Shown here: positions 25,180-37,254 of the stretch, in pieces | Position numbering within the stretch: the stretch's first letter is position 1 | How the letters are laid out: every line of letters begins with the position of its first letter | Source: Anthopleura xanthogrammica | Taxonomy: Eukaryota; Cnidaria; Anthozoa; Actiniaria; Actiniidae | Direction: 5' to 3' | DNA: 64,000 nucleotides | Assembly (NCBI GenBank): GCA_964019055.1 | Contig: OZ025206.1 | Coordinates: forward strand, 21,775,578 to 21,839,577 | Notes under the pieces: generated by a model | The model's database searches: none | What the model saw: the letters and a program-made list of their open reading frames with translations, nothing else | What the model was told of the DNA's origin: nothing | Program-made: the position numbers and the translations under genes

Positions 25180-26152
25180 CTTGGTTTCCTGTACCGGACA
25201 CCACGCATGCGCATTTTACGACCACAGGCAACCCAAATGAGTTAGTTAGTTAGGACAACTCGAAACTCTCGAAATTTGAAATTTCATTTGACAATGCAAG
25301 CAAAATTTTTTGGCAGTTCAGTATTTAAAGTTGTAACAAATGTTTATGATCAGGTACATATAATGTAATTATCTGTGAATGAGCGAATTTCTTACTGTAG
25401 ATTGGGCTTCCTGTGTCAATCTCTGACACTTCGAAACCATCTTCGAAACGAGGCTCATTTAAAAATGGCTGACACAAAGTTTTGCTTCGAAAAAAGAATA
25501 TTATTATTTTAAGATTTTCATTATGAATTGATAATTTCTAACAATACGACATGTTCTGTCCTTTTTAGCTTTTCATTTAAGCCTGTTTATCGTCTCCACT
25601 TTTTCAGGTAAGTTTTTGATCCATTGAAAATCAAAAAATAATTGACGTAGATAAGAGCTGTAGCTGGAGTTGTGCGATTACTCGTTATTCGATTACTTTA
25701 AAATATGGAATTTTATTGCTTGTATTTCATCTATTTAGGGTCTTTTCTTACTCTTATTGCTTTTTAAAAATCGATTTTAAATCTTACTACGCTAAGAAAA
25801 CTACTGAATCCAAGAGTTCCAATCGTGTATTACCATGCAGCATGCGAAAACCTGTTCTTAATATAAGTTATTCCCCAGTTTATCTCGTTGAAGATCTTAA
25901 GAAGTCGACTTATTAAACTTAGATATAAAATATAATAAAAGATAAGCTCAAGTATAGTTCCTTCATGTTTATTCTTTGCTTTCGTCGTTTTAGAACTTTC
26001 TGTGTTTGCTGTAATAACCGGAAAAATTCTAAAAACATGATTGATTAAGCTTATAAATAATATGCTTTGTCTGACACTTCATTTGTTTTAAATTGGTGTA
26101 TCTCATTTTTTTAAATAGATTTTTTGTTTTTTCCTGATCGTGATAGGCAAAA
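25180..26152. promoter_or_regulatory. Head-to-head promoter region, cyclin T / hyccin
   Basis: The two genes diverge from this interval of about 970 bp. An NRF1-like palindrome (ACGCATGCGCAT, about 25203-25214) lies some 25-35 bp upstream of the cyclin T ATG. No TATA box suits cyclin T. On the plus strand, a consensus donor (TTTTCAG followed by GTAAGT) ends at 25606, and an acceptor ends at 26146, seven bases before the hyccin ATG. A non-coding first hyccin exon is therefore likely. Confidence 0.55.
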
Positions 26153-29100
26153 ATGGAACAAGAAAGGATTTATGAGATTCTAAAGGTACTGTAATTATTA
26201 TCTTTTGTATAGAACAATAGCATATTTTTTCTTATATCTGTACAGGAATTTCATGCAGTCTCTGAGTTGATATTGTATAAATTATTAAAATCTATTTTGA
26301 CATATTTCTTTACGTTTAATTTTTGTTATTGGTGACATATTTTTACCTCTAATGCTACATGTTGACAAACGTTAAGTGACAGGGGAATCAGCAGTATAGA
26401 CTACTGCCAATCAAGTCCCCTTGAGGCACGTCGAAATGCAAAACAATAACTATATTTGTACATATATACATGGTTGGATTTATTTGAATGATAGTAGTGT
26501 ACTCCAGAACCTGAATAACCTGTCTGGATGCATGAGCTTGTAGGAATATCAATTTATTGCTATGTATATGTATCATTTATCTATTTACTGCGATTCTCAA
26601 TATTCTGCGAACTCGGTAGCTGCTAGTTGCCCGTTGGAATTTGGTTTTCCACTGCCGCCAGTCAAAAATATAAAAGGTGCCGACTGATTAGTTTTGATTG
26701 ACAGAAGCAAAAAACCAATTTCACAACAAGCTGCTGAAATGTTTGAGTTCGCAGAATAATGAGAATGGCAGTAATGTTTTAAGAATACTTTTGACGTTTG
26801 TGTTTTTGCAGGACTGCAATAACCAGAATCCACAAGACATTGTGAAAAAACTTAAGAATGAAGAGGGTTTGATAAAAAGTATTATTGAAAACTTGTCTTG
26901 TCATTATAAAAAACAGGTAAAAACTTTAACTGCTAAGCCTTGATTATCATCTAGAAATGCCATGTAGTGTAAATAAAAATAATATTCAGTCCTTATTTTT
27001 ATATTTTTTTAATATTAGTTAATTTTAAAAAAAGGTTGGTGAAGGTTTCTTGCATGTTGCATGATGTTTGCCAAGCTTGAAATGTATATTCATATATATT
27101 TATGTAAATAATATCAGCACAGAAGAAAATATGCAGCAGGAAAGACTTGCTGACAAAGTTTGGTAAAATTTCTTTATCTTTTTGATCTTTCAACATTTTT
27201 GGCCATAGCAAATTTCAGTCTCTAGTGGTGTCTGCTGCAAATGTCATGCAACGTGCATACAACAAGACCTTCACCAACATTTTTTGTTTGATATAGCTTT
27301 ATGACCAGCAGACATCTTGAGTTCTTATTTTTTTGACTTATGAATACTTCAGTCAAATTAAATATCTTTTTCTGATTGATTATTCAAACAGGGTCTGTAA
27401 GGGGGGTCCGGACCCCAAATCATGCACTATCTTTTCACAAAATCCCATGTCCGGCAACATTTTGCCATCACTGACAGCCCCTTGATTGTAAGCGACAACC
27501 ACATTCATATTCAAAGGCATTTGATTTATATAATTTATCAATTTTTTTAAATTTTCCCCGACAATCAGAAAGCAAAATCCTGCATTCCGGATATTGAATT
27601 TGGCAATTCCCGAGTCATGGCCAATGCCAGAATCCTGAATCGCATAAGATTCGTCCCTAGTTCGCTAGTTCGCTATTGATCTCCTATTGTCGCTATTGTT
27701 AAATAGCACTATATAAGCATTAAATTATCATTAAATTATCATTAGTTTCCCTGGATCCCACATTTTTTATCTGTTTGAATCCCGGATCCTGTAAATACCC
27801 TTCCAGACCCTTTTCAAAGCCAAAACCCAGACTTCTAAGATGATGTAATGAAATAGTAGTTTTTTTCACTCATTATAACCAGCAGACCGACCATATGCAA
27901 ATTGAGTGTAATGTAATATGGAAATAAAATTTGTAATACCCGTTTTTTTTTTCAGGTTGGTCACCCAATATACAGTACACTGTTCCAATTGTATCGCAGT
28001 AATGACAGGGAAGCAAGATGTTTTGTGCTGCAGTTTGTACCTCCCCTTATATGGATATATCTTTCAGCAATGACTCGACGAGATAAACAGGTAATGCATA
28101 CACTTTTGCCACATGCATATTGCTGCATTGTACATCAGAACCAGTATTAATATTATAATGACTTCTGTCAATACTTTTTTAGGGCTATGGTAAATTAGAA
28201 GCTATTTTTCTGGCTATCTACAATACTGTGAGTATGAATAACTTAGTATGCACTGTATCTATGACATTATATTATCATCACTATCCTCATAATCACCATC
28301 ATCATTGTCATCACCATATCATCACCATAACCAATGTTGTCACCATCGCCATCATCGTCATCATCCTCATGGTCACCTTTCTCACCATCATCATCCATTG
28401 TCATCACCACCATCTTCATCATCATCATCACCATGCTTCTTCATCATCTTTGCAAATTGTTTGTCATAAAATTATTAGCAATTATTCATAATAATCAATA
28501 TAGAATAATTCAATTAATGAATAACTTTATTTTTGCTATATTTTTATAATAAGAATTAAATGATCAATATTCATATCTAATATCCTTATTTACTAATAGA
28601 ATTTGTAATTACAAAAATAGGAAGCTGAAAAAAATGGTGATCAACACAACTCCAAAACTTTCCGATTGCCTTCCTTATCAAGATCATCAATTTACCATGA
28701 GGTACTTGTTAAACTGTGAGCAATTTCTAATCTGTAATCTGAGGAGCCGGTTGTATGAAGCCTGATTAGCGCTATCCACGAGATAAATCCTTATCCATCA
28801 GATAAAACCTATACAAATTCTATACACTGGATAACTCTTCTCTGTTGGATAATTTTATCCAGGCTTCGTACAACCTGCTCCTGGATGTGCTCAAAATCAT
28901 GAGGAATGTAAATATACAAGTCATAAGGGCTACTGCTTCTGGTCGTTTATTCTCTTGTATGAGACTCAGAAATATGGGAATAACTGACAGCCAAAACAAA
29001 CAATTTTTTTTTAACCCTGAATAACCTCTGGGTATAAATTCCTGGCAAATTGATGGAATTTAGGGTAGGTTTTTTGGAATGATCAAAACCAGAAAATGCA

Positions 29101-32100
29101 GAGGAAACCCTTGAATCATGGGAGAGAACAAACAAACTCTGCTCACATCCATCCTGCATGATTGCAGATGTCCCACATTGTTCCTGGGTAAAAGTAAACT
29201 ACGTGTATACGACCCCCAAATCGGTGTCGGTAGGGTATCAGCCGACACTACACCATAAGGCTACCATTAGCCTACCGACAACGTACCAACACTCTACCGA
29301 TATCTGCCTGGAAGCCACCGACACATCCTACCGATAACCTACCGATAACCTACTGACATGCTACCAACACCCTACCGACAACCTACCAACACCCTGCCAA
29401 CAACCTACCATCACCCTACCAATACCCTATCGACACCGATTTGGGGGTCGTATAGTTTACTATTACCTTGTTCCTGCTCAAAGACAGCTGGAACCATGCA
29501 ACCAGGAATTATCCCTAGTGTATTAATAGTGTAATATTATATTATTTTATAGTCATCAATTGATGTCATGTCCCAGTCAGCTCTGACTGAGAGTGCACTA
29601 AGTCGTCATGAGTTGAATGAGACAGCCATACCAGGACCAAAGAAGCAGCTGAATAGAATCACAGCCTCTAACAGGTATGAACAGAATGTATCAGGTTTTC
29701 AAAGGGTTTCAGTTCGTTTCTGCGAACATGAAGATTTCTAAACATCATCTCAGGTTTCGGGTTTTCCTTCAATTTAAATATTACCAAAGAACTTTAGCGA
29801 GTAAATTAGTACCAGGTGTCCGGAGCACGCACGAACCGTCCAATCACAGCGCGCTTCAATGCTTAGCCAAGCGGCCCTTTCTCCAAGTCTCTTCCCAATA
29901 CAAAAACACGCGTTTCAAAGAATTTAGAGAAAAAAAGTTGAAGTATACGTGTTGTTTAAAAAATTAAAGTAAATCTTTGCGATCCATCTCCTCAAATTCT
30001 GTGAGATATATGACTTTTAAGACTCGGGCGAGGGCCGCTTGAATTACAACAACAATCCTTTTCGCGCTTAGTTTTTCGTACAGCTGGTAGATGCTGCAAC
30101 TTGATTTGTGCCACGGTATAATAGAAGGGTCTAAGTATGTTCCCTAAGGAACAAAGAGGACTAACTCAGTATAGTAGAAGTGCCATTCACTTCTTTGACT
30201 CATACTGTATTGGTTGGTATTTCTTCGTAGGATATCAGTTCTACAAGTTGCTCTCAACCAGTACAACAAAAGTATTGCATTTATGGACAAAGCATCTCAT
30301 AACGGCTACTGGTTAATGGCTTACAGGTAGGTAGTCCAAGCTGACTGGATTTTTACTGAAACATGATTATTTTATTGAAATAATGATGCTTTTGAAAAAT
30401 TATATCAGTCTTGGAAAATATTAGCAAACTAGCAAATGAATGAATGAGCGAATGAACGAATGAAAAAAGTGAATGGAGGGATGGGTAAATGAATGGTTGA
30501 ATGAATGGTTGAATGATCGATCCATTGATCCATCGAATGATTGATTGATTGAATTGATAGATATGGTGAGTGGCGAATGAATGAGGAAACGAACAAAGAT
30601 AGAAAGAAAGAACGAATGAATGCATGAATGAGGAAATTTGAACTTGATTTTTTCTAGATTCTACTTTTCACTGGGAAGCAGATCAAACTAGAATGATTTA
30701 ACTTTAAATTTTGCATTCTTCTGATTCGCCTGACATTACAATATAGTTTTAAAGTCCTAACATGATTTCACTGAATTTGTTTTATCTTAACCAATTCAAT
30801 ATCTAGAATTGCAATATCTGGATTTCCCAATCACTGTACTCCAGAGTCAGGATTGTGGAATGTGTCAGACTTTATTAGTAATGAAGAACAAGTTAAACTG
30901 ACAAATCACCCCAGGATACCCCTCACTGCTGAATTGATTCAGGAAATGATGCATGGCTTGCATTACCTAATGTAAGTATGACGCTGACAGAACTCTAAAA
31001 CTGTAGCCCTTATAGATCACTTTAATTGACCCTTTTCGAATAAGGCGTGTTATGAGGAGTGTTATGAGTGGTAATGATTGTGTTTTGAAATCCGGGCAGG
31101 GCATTCTAGTCCCGGATGCAGCTAGTCGAAATCATTGGGTGTCGACATCCGGGACATTCTCATTCTCCTCGTTTGACGTCATAGACGCCATATTCATTGG
31201 GTCTAACTGTTTTCCCATTCCAGAACACGTGTGATTCTCTTGATAATAAGGTTATTGGTTTGAGTCGTATCCTTATTCAAGTGTCTTTTCATGCACAACC
31301 GTTAGACAAAGAAATTATACTCTAGGGAATGACGTGTTCTAAAATGGGAAAACGTTATGCCCAAGCCAGAAGACCAGACGGAACATAAAGAAAAATTAGC
31401 ATTAAATTCTCTACTCACATATGCTTTTCTGTTTATTTCCTTGAATCCACTTGAAGTAGGGTCTTCTCAAGATGTATGATTCTCTCCTTTTTCAACTTTA
31501 GGTATAATGGATGTCGCGTTGAAGCCACGATGGCTGTGGAGAAGCTACACTACAGAGCAGCTCATAGCTTGCTGGCTCCGGCTCATGTTGTAAGTCTTGT
31601 TGTACCTGGACTAGTGAGCTTATGAAAAGATTGCCGTAAATCAATGACTTCCTTGATCAACAAATATTTTTAATTACTGGATATTGATTTGTTGGTTACA
31701 AGATAAACACAGCTTTTGATCGCGACCCGGTTAGCCCTGATAGTTGGTGCTGGGCAAACAGACCTCTTCAGCTTGGGCGTAATATTTTCCAATTTCAGAC
31801 CACGTGTCATTCTCTAGAGTATAATTTCTTTGTGTAACGATTGCGCATGGGAAGACACCTGAATATCGATGCAACTCAAACAAAAAATCTGGATTCAATA
31901 AGGGTGGCTCTCTCTCCGGCAGTAAGAGACGTTAAACACAGAGGGCAACGAGTTTAAAGTGTGAAAAAAAATTTCGCTCAGGGTGGCTTTAATTTCTACA
32001 AATAAGCATTCCAATTAGTAATCTCCATCATTAACCTTATCTGTTTACTTCCCAGTTAACGAATGCAGTCCACCATTCCTTAACTACCACCGGTGGTCTA

Positions 32101-35100
32101 CCCCACGATGGACCCCTTGGCTTACAAGTCTACCTGACAGATTCTCGCGCAGTCCCAGCCTCGCCAGGTAAAACACTCGGCTTACCGGGGATATCTGATG
32201 CAGATTCTTTTAAGACGTGCGAAGAAAATGAGAGCGTTATAAGTGAGACCGATGTGTTTTGTGATACAGTAGAGTCACATGATATTGATAGAAAGAAAGT
32301 ACTTGATACGCGGCTGTAATTTATCTTGAGTGTTTAAATTATTGATAGAACTTTATAAAGAAATTTGGAATATATACTTAATGTGGTATAGTGAATGGCG
32401 CTGAAATTGAAGAGAAATATTTGGTTAGATCAAATAGTTAAATTGTTTTATCCCTTCCACACTCTAAACACTACAACGACTCGAAAACGCCAATCTATAT
32501 ATGACTCTTGCGCATGCGTAGCTGCATTCATTTTACAGTGTTTTCAAATTTCTCTGATTTAGAGATCATTTTCAAAAGAAACCCGTTTGTTAGTGGGAAG
32601 CCAAACGGCTTATGTGCGCGGAAACAAATAAGTCTTTATTTATTTGGTTGCAACGTTTCTCGTTATCAATGTACAGAGACGACACAAGCTGTAATTCACT
32701 ATGCAATATTCGGTATTTACGAGAAGAACGTCCTTAGAATAGCTGTATTATGTTTCTTAAAAAAAAATTTTCTTTTTTTTACTTTAATTTCTTCTTTTAT
32801 TTATTTACCTTTTTTTTTTTATTTGATTTCCTTTCTATATTCCCTTGCTGGATGTATTTAAAATTTGGTTTAAATTTTAGGACATAAAATCATTTTGAAT
32901 GTTAAAGTATATTAAACAATAAAATATATCAGATAAAATGATCAATAAACTACTGAGATTAAAACAGTCAGGGGATAACTCATTTGTGTCTTGGTGGTTT
33001 CATGAACCCGTGAAACAGAGTGTATTTTTAACATCCATACCACAATAGAAAACGAAGGAATTAGATCGCAATAGTGCTAAATACAATAGCATTTATGACC
33101 TAAAATGGTGACCGCAAATCCAAATGAGTTAAAAATTAAACTGAGTGAAAAACCAATACCCGCAGCACTAGAAAGAGCACCTTTATTTTAGTAACCCTAC
33201 AAAGATTCATTACGTTGTTACGCTGTTATAAAGGCGGAATTAACAAATTTACAGCCGTTTGTATCAAACGTCTGTAGTTTTGTCAATTTAATTTTTTTTT
33301 AAATTAACTGAATTTTCGGCCGCCATTTTTGAGAAGGGTCTATTTCACGGGTTTATGAAAATCACTCTAACATTCCTTTGACCTTTTATGATCATGCTCA
33401 TAATCGTTTTCATTCAGCAATTATAAACCTATAAAGTAACATAACTACTAATTAAAAGAACATTTAAAAAAACAAACACTCAAAATGAGTTTACCAAATC
33501 AAAGCTACCACGATTGAACGATAAATCTAAAAATATAAATATTTTTCCTGCTAAAAAATCCTGTAAAAGCAATCAATTTCTAAATTTCGTATTTCTAACA
33601 ATTCTGTACTTCCGAAAATTTATCAAGAATTAAGAAAATTAAAGGAATTTTCAATCAGAAAAAAAGAATTACCGAGGGATAGCGTTACCTATACACCGAT
33701 TCTGAACATGGGGGACACACGCGGTTTTCCTGGATTGAGGAGGTGAAAACGAGGCTAGTTCGTCGTCGTCCGTAATCTGTGTAAAGCTGGTTTTTTCCTT
33801 AGGCGTCACTACAAACGATTCTTAATGGAAGTAAAGTAAAAACCAGTAACAAAGATGAAGGTTGAACGGTAATAAAAGTCAAAGATCACAGATCACGGAC
33901 AGCTGACTAGCCTCGCTTTTGCCCACTCGATCCAGGAAAACCGCGTCATGTGTGCGCCATATTCGGAATCGGTGTATGTAACGCTCAGTTTGTTTACGTA
34001 ATGTATGGATCTGGACCTTTGTTTTTCTATCGATTGTATTCTGAGTTATCAATTATATTTTCCTTATACATCACATTTTTGTCTTACTTGGGTTCTCCAC
34101 CAATTAAGCGTGGGGACCTCCTTAAACCAATTATCAATTACTTATACTCACTGTAAGAAACGGCAAAAAAGTTTTGGCGTTAAGTGAAAGTAGACAATGC
34201 CATTGAAGAAAAGTAGGACGACGTAAACCATCCTGTAGCTCAATATCCACATCCCAGGTAAACTATAATGCCATAAACCGAATGATTGCATAAACCGCTA
34301 AACCGCTCAATGAAGTACAAGAACACTTAAATAAAATATATAAATCTCTTTATTTAAGTGTCTAGTCCTTCTAGCGCTTTCGCACCAATTGGGGACACTT
34401 TTCACTCACACATACTACTGCTACATTCTATGCACACAACCCTCGTAACACAGAAGAACAACACATCAAACAAACTCAACTCACATATGGCGTCCACAGG
34501 GCTCGAACCAGTGACCCAAACCTTTGGATCCACAGTGATGAAAGACGAAGCGTGAGCAGCGTACGCCACCCATGCTACCCAAAAAAGCTAAACAGATTCA
34601 TTTTTTGGCCCTTACATCAATACTTCTTAGTCTTCTGATACTGCGTCGTACACAGGCACCTCAATTGAAAGAAACTTGGTTGGTTGTATTAAAAAAAAAA
34701 CACGATTTAACTAGTTCGATAATATTCTTGGTTTGAGTGCGACGTCACGGCTGCCATGTTGAATGTATATTCTTGATAAACTATCGATGAGCGATACGAC
34801 GGCCATGTCTTTTGACATTTTGTCTTCTTGAAAATTATTGAAAAAGAATGATTGTTGTATATGCCGATTTGAAAAACAAATAGTTGTTCTGCATCCTTTC
34901 CAATGGGAATGAAAGAGCAAAAGACATGGCTGCCATATTGGTTTGCATAACTTGAGTAGGATAGCCTGCGTAGCGGCGCATTTTGGGGGGGAGGGGGTGG
35001 GGAGCGAGAGAGGAGGACTGGGTAGGAGGAGAGAGGGAGGGAGCGCCTGCAATGATGCTATTGTTTTAGTGTTAAACGCCTACTCGTTGCTATCCAATCA

Positions 35101-36317
35101 TAGTCATGATAGTCTTCGCGAAAAGGTAACCAATCACAGCTCAGCTTAGGTTTTCCCAAACATATATTTCATAGTGTAATCCATCGTTATATTATGATAT
35201 TTCTCGATCATCTAATTCAACTCCGCTATACCTCCGGGCTATACCTACACATATTTCATTGAGTAAGCGATCATTATTTGCACATTGCAAACACAATTGA
35301 GTGTTTGCCAGTTGTTATTTAATTTTCATCGAGATTTTCTAGCTACTCCGCCAGAGAGCATAAATATAACCCAATGGATTGAGCTTCTACGATTCTATTG
35401 AGGCCGTTACAGTCAGTACAAATTCAAAGCCTCGACAATCTTGTTCGACAAGGGTCAAAGATCAAACTTTTCCCGTATCCAGTCGGTAAAATGGCCACTA
35501 AATTCTTACCAATAAATAACTGACGTATCGTTTGATATTTTTCTTTCTTTAGATTGAAATTTTCGCCTTTAAATTCTTTTAGACTAGCTAGATACTACAA
35601 TTCTTAAAGTCTCTTCAAAATCTTTGTCGATAATTACTACTGTGCTGTTATATGTTATTTCAGAGATTGACATGTGATGATTGATGTCAGTCACCTCTCA
35701 ACCAATAGGAATTTCCCGCACCCAGAATGAACGAGTAAAAACGCTTAAACAATAGCGTCATTGCAGGCGCTCCCTCACTTTCCCTCCTCCCCAGTCTCCC
35801 TCCCCAAAAAAACCCAAAATGCGCCGCTACGCAGGCTAGAGTAGGAAACAAGATGGCGGATATGACGACGTCACATGAAACTGTCATTATTGAAAAAACA
35901 AGAAGTCATCGTACTTTTTTTTAATGATTTTCTTGAAAACGCTTTCAAGCCATCAATACTATTGCCTTTTTTTCAGATAACAAAGAACCTCTGGTAGCAT
36001 TAACCACCAAAGGCATGAACATCGCTCCTCACGAGCCACATTATCACTCAGACCGTAACGACGAAATTCACCAGATTGACGGAGCGCAACACCAAGAGAA
36101 AACACCCAAGGAAAAGGTGGTACGAACCCATATCAAGTCCAGCAGCACAGGGCATTGGAAGATGTCATTACACCCCTACAAGACAGAGTACGAGTTAGAA
36201 ACTCTCCCTTCCCACGACGCCTTGAAAAAGGACTTTACTTCAGACCAAAATATTGATCGAAAAAAGACAACAATTGATGAGAGTAGTGATGAAAAATCTT
36301 GTTCCACGAAGTTGTAG
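26153..36317 (+). CDS. HYCC1: Hyccin/FAM126 family protein (440 aa, 11 coding exons)
   Basis: Coding exons: 26153-26185, 26812-26916, 27956-28090, 28183-28227, 28621-28701, 29553-29674, 30231-30326, 30807-30971, 31502-31589, 32056-32167 and 35977-36317. Phases close to 1323 nt. Family hallmarks include LFQLYRSNDREARCFVLQF, LIWIYLSAMTRRDKQ, FRLPSLSRSSIYHE, AISGFPNHCTPESGLWN and a helical block ending YNGCRVEATMAVEKLHYRAA. Hyccin binds TTC7 and stabilises the PI4KA complex, which makes PI4P at the plasma membrane. The conserved all-helical part is about residues 10-290; the rest is a hydrophilic, probably disordered tail. Reading through the exon-10 donor gives a shorter 377-residue form ending at 32319. 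The family has two vertebrate members, and this is probably the single ancestral-type gene. Confidence 0.92.
26591..26768. mobile_element. 178-bp MITE with GATTCTCAATATTCTGCGAACTC ends
   Basis: The left end GATTCTCAATATTCTGCGAA and the right end (complement of TTCGCAGAATAATGAGAATG) are inverted with one or two mismatches over 23 bp. It ends about 43 bp before hyccin exon 2. No coding potential. Confidence 0.7.
27017..27298. mobile_element. MITE, AAGGTTGGTGAAGGTTT family, copy 1
   Basis: The ends AAAGGTTGGTGAAGGTTTCT and the complement of AGACCTTCACCAACATTTT are inverted. The arms extend through GCATG repeats, and the interior has AAGCTTGAAATGTATATTCA. It is related to 42980-43245. Confidence 0.7.
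28183..28227 (+). other. HYCC1: Hyccin exon 4, 45-nt in-frame exon
   Basis: This small phase-0 exon (GYGKLEAIFLAIYNT) is bounded by TTTTTTAG and GTGAGT. Skipping it would keep the frame. Its sequence matches a conserved hyccin helix, so it is probably constitutive. Confidence 0.8.
28257..28440. repeat. (CAT)n/(CAC)n microsatellite in hyccin intron
   Basis: An imperfect trinucleotide tract of about 180 bp. The His-rich frames it creates are not genes. Confidence 0.9.
29193..29461. mobile_element. 269-bp MITE with internal 11-bp tandem repeats
   Basis: The termini AGTAAACTACGTGTATACGA...CCCCCAAATCGGTGTCG are mirrored by CGACACCGATTTGGGGGTCG and TATAGTTTACT. Between them lie about 14-16 imperfect copies of CCTACCGACAA/CCTACCAACAC. 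It sits in the hyccin intron between exons 5 and 6. Confidence 0.8.
30420..30640. repeat. Imperfect (GAAT)n microsatellite
   Basis: About 220 bp of degenerate GAATGAATG units lie in a hyccin intron. Confidence 0.85.
31258..31893. repeat. Inverted pair of about 110-bp repeats
   Basis: Segment 31258-31366 and the complement of 31785-31893 align closely. They share CAAAGAAATTATACTCTAG, GGAATGACG/GAATGACACG and a common end ATGCCCAAGC/ACGCCCAAGC. The pair flanks hyccin exon 9 (31502-31589). Segment 50145-50335 shows related sequence. Confidence 0.65.
32168..32319 (+). CDS. HYCC1: Alternative hyccin C-terminus by exon-10 read-through
   Basis: If the donor after 32167 (CCAG followed by GTAAAA) is not used, the frame continues for 50 codons to a TAA at 32317-32319. 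The peptide is acidic and Ser/Asp-rich (for example SDADSFKTCEENESVISETD). An open frame of this length with protein-like composition across a weak donor suggests a real retained-intron isoform. Chance is not excluded. Confidence 0.45.
33682..33984. mobile_element. 303-bp inverted-repeat element
   Basis: Arms of roughly 75 bp run inward from GCGTTACCTATACACCGATT and the complement of AATCGGTGTATGTAACGC. They share CGCGGTTTTCCTGGAT and GAGGCTAG. It sits in the last hyccin intron. Confidence 0.75.
34485..34585 (-). mobile_element. tRNA-like SINE head, minus strand
   Basis: On the minus strand the order is GGTAGCATGGGTGG (A-box-like), then GGTTCGAGCCCTGTGGACGC (B box). The leader folds poorly as a tRNA and no CCA end is seen, so a tRNA-derived SINE or pseudogene is more likely than a functional tRNA. 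Confidence 0.5.
34972..35838. mobile_element. 867-bp non-autonomous element with about 130-bp inverted ends
   Basis: TAGCCTGCGTAGCGGCGCAT at the left is mirrored at the right by ATGCGCCGCTACGCAGGCTA. The arms continue through a G-rich or C-rich stretch and GGAGCGCCTGCAATGA(T/C)GCT to about 130 bp, with small indels. The interior has no transposase frame. It lies in the last hyccin intron. Confidence 0.8.
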
Positions 36318-37105
36318 AACAATTCCTGAAGTACCATTTTTCTTTCTCTGGAAAAGAAAGAAAAGATGGAGAAATGTTTCTCTTCCAATTTTTCGTTCAC
36401 GATATGTAGTTAGTTAACTAGTTCGGAATAAGGTACTTTGAAAATCTAAAGTATAAATCAGACAAATGATTATTAGCGGCTTATTCGAAGTCTTTATACC
36501 ATATCATTGTAGCATCATAGCAAAAAAAGGTAGTCATCTCGTACATTATACTACGGACCTCGCCAAACCGTGGTTCGTGCATCGTACATCGTTTAATTAG
36601 ATACAGCGGATACATGAGAAAAGTAAAGGCGACAAATTGTTTTGGACATAAGTGGAAACATGGACAGAAATCTTTGCATAAACGACATAAATGAACAAAC
36701 GACTATGTAAAATGACACCTTACTAATAAACTAACACATTCTTTTGCCTTTGTGGGCGTTGGCATATATAAAACCATTGTTCGAAAAGATCCGTACTGTG
36801 TGCATTATTCTCATCATTTATACTTGTATGCTTTACGGTTATGAAACTCGGAAAAAAGTAACACCTCATTAACGTACGTACAACAATAGACAAATACATG
36901 ACCATTTCTCTCCATGCGCTGGAGATAAAAAGTATATCATAAAAAACGTTTAATAAAATAAAAACAGGTATCACTTACCAATACGTTGGGGGTTAATGTT
37001 TCTAGTTTAATCAGCCTTTCTAACACAGCTATAACACTCTATAACACTATAACATGACCGTCATGCTCATGCCATTTTAAGGCATACTGCTAACTTTTTT
37101 TAAAT

Positions 37106-37254
37106 TATAGACCCCTTGCACATGACGCCAAAGCTTATAAGCAGCTCAATTTGGAGGAAGAAACAAAAGAATTTTAATCTCCTGAGAATTAGAGCTGACC
37201 TTTTGTTTTGATCTCCAAATTGAGCTGCATTCCGATATGCTGCAAGAGGTCTAT
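37106..37254. mobile_element. MITE, TATAGACCCC family, copy 2
   Basis: The ends TATAGACCCCTTGCACATGA and the complement of ATATGCTGCAAGAGGTCTAT are inverted. The inner arms CAGCTCAATTTGGAG/CTCCAAATTGAGCTG match perfectly. Confidence 0.75.

Noticed and set aside
28228..28549. His-rich reading frames
   Set aside because: They are translations of a CAT/CAC microsatellite in a hyccin intron.
32508..32861. 117-codon plus-strand frame after the hyccin read-through stop
   Set aside because: It has no family resemblance, its C-terminal half is a poly-T translation, and it lacks splice context.
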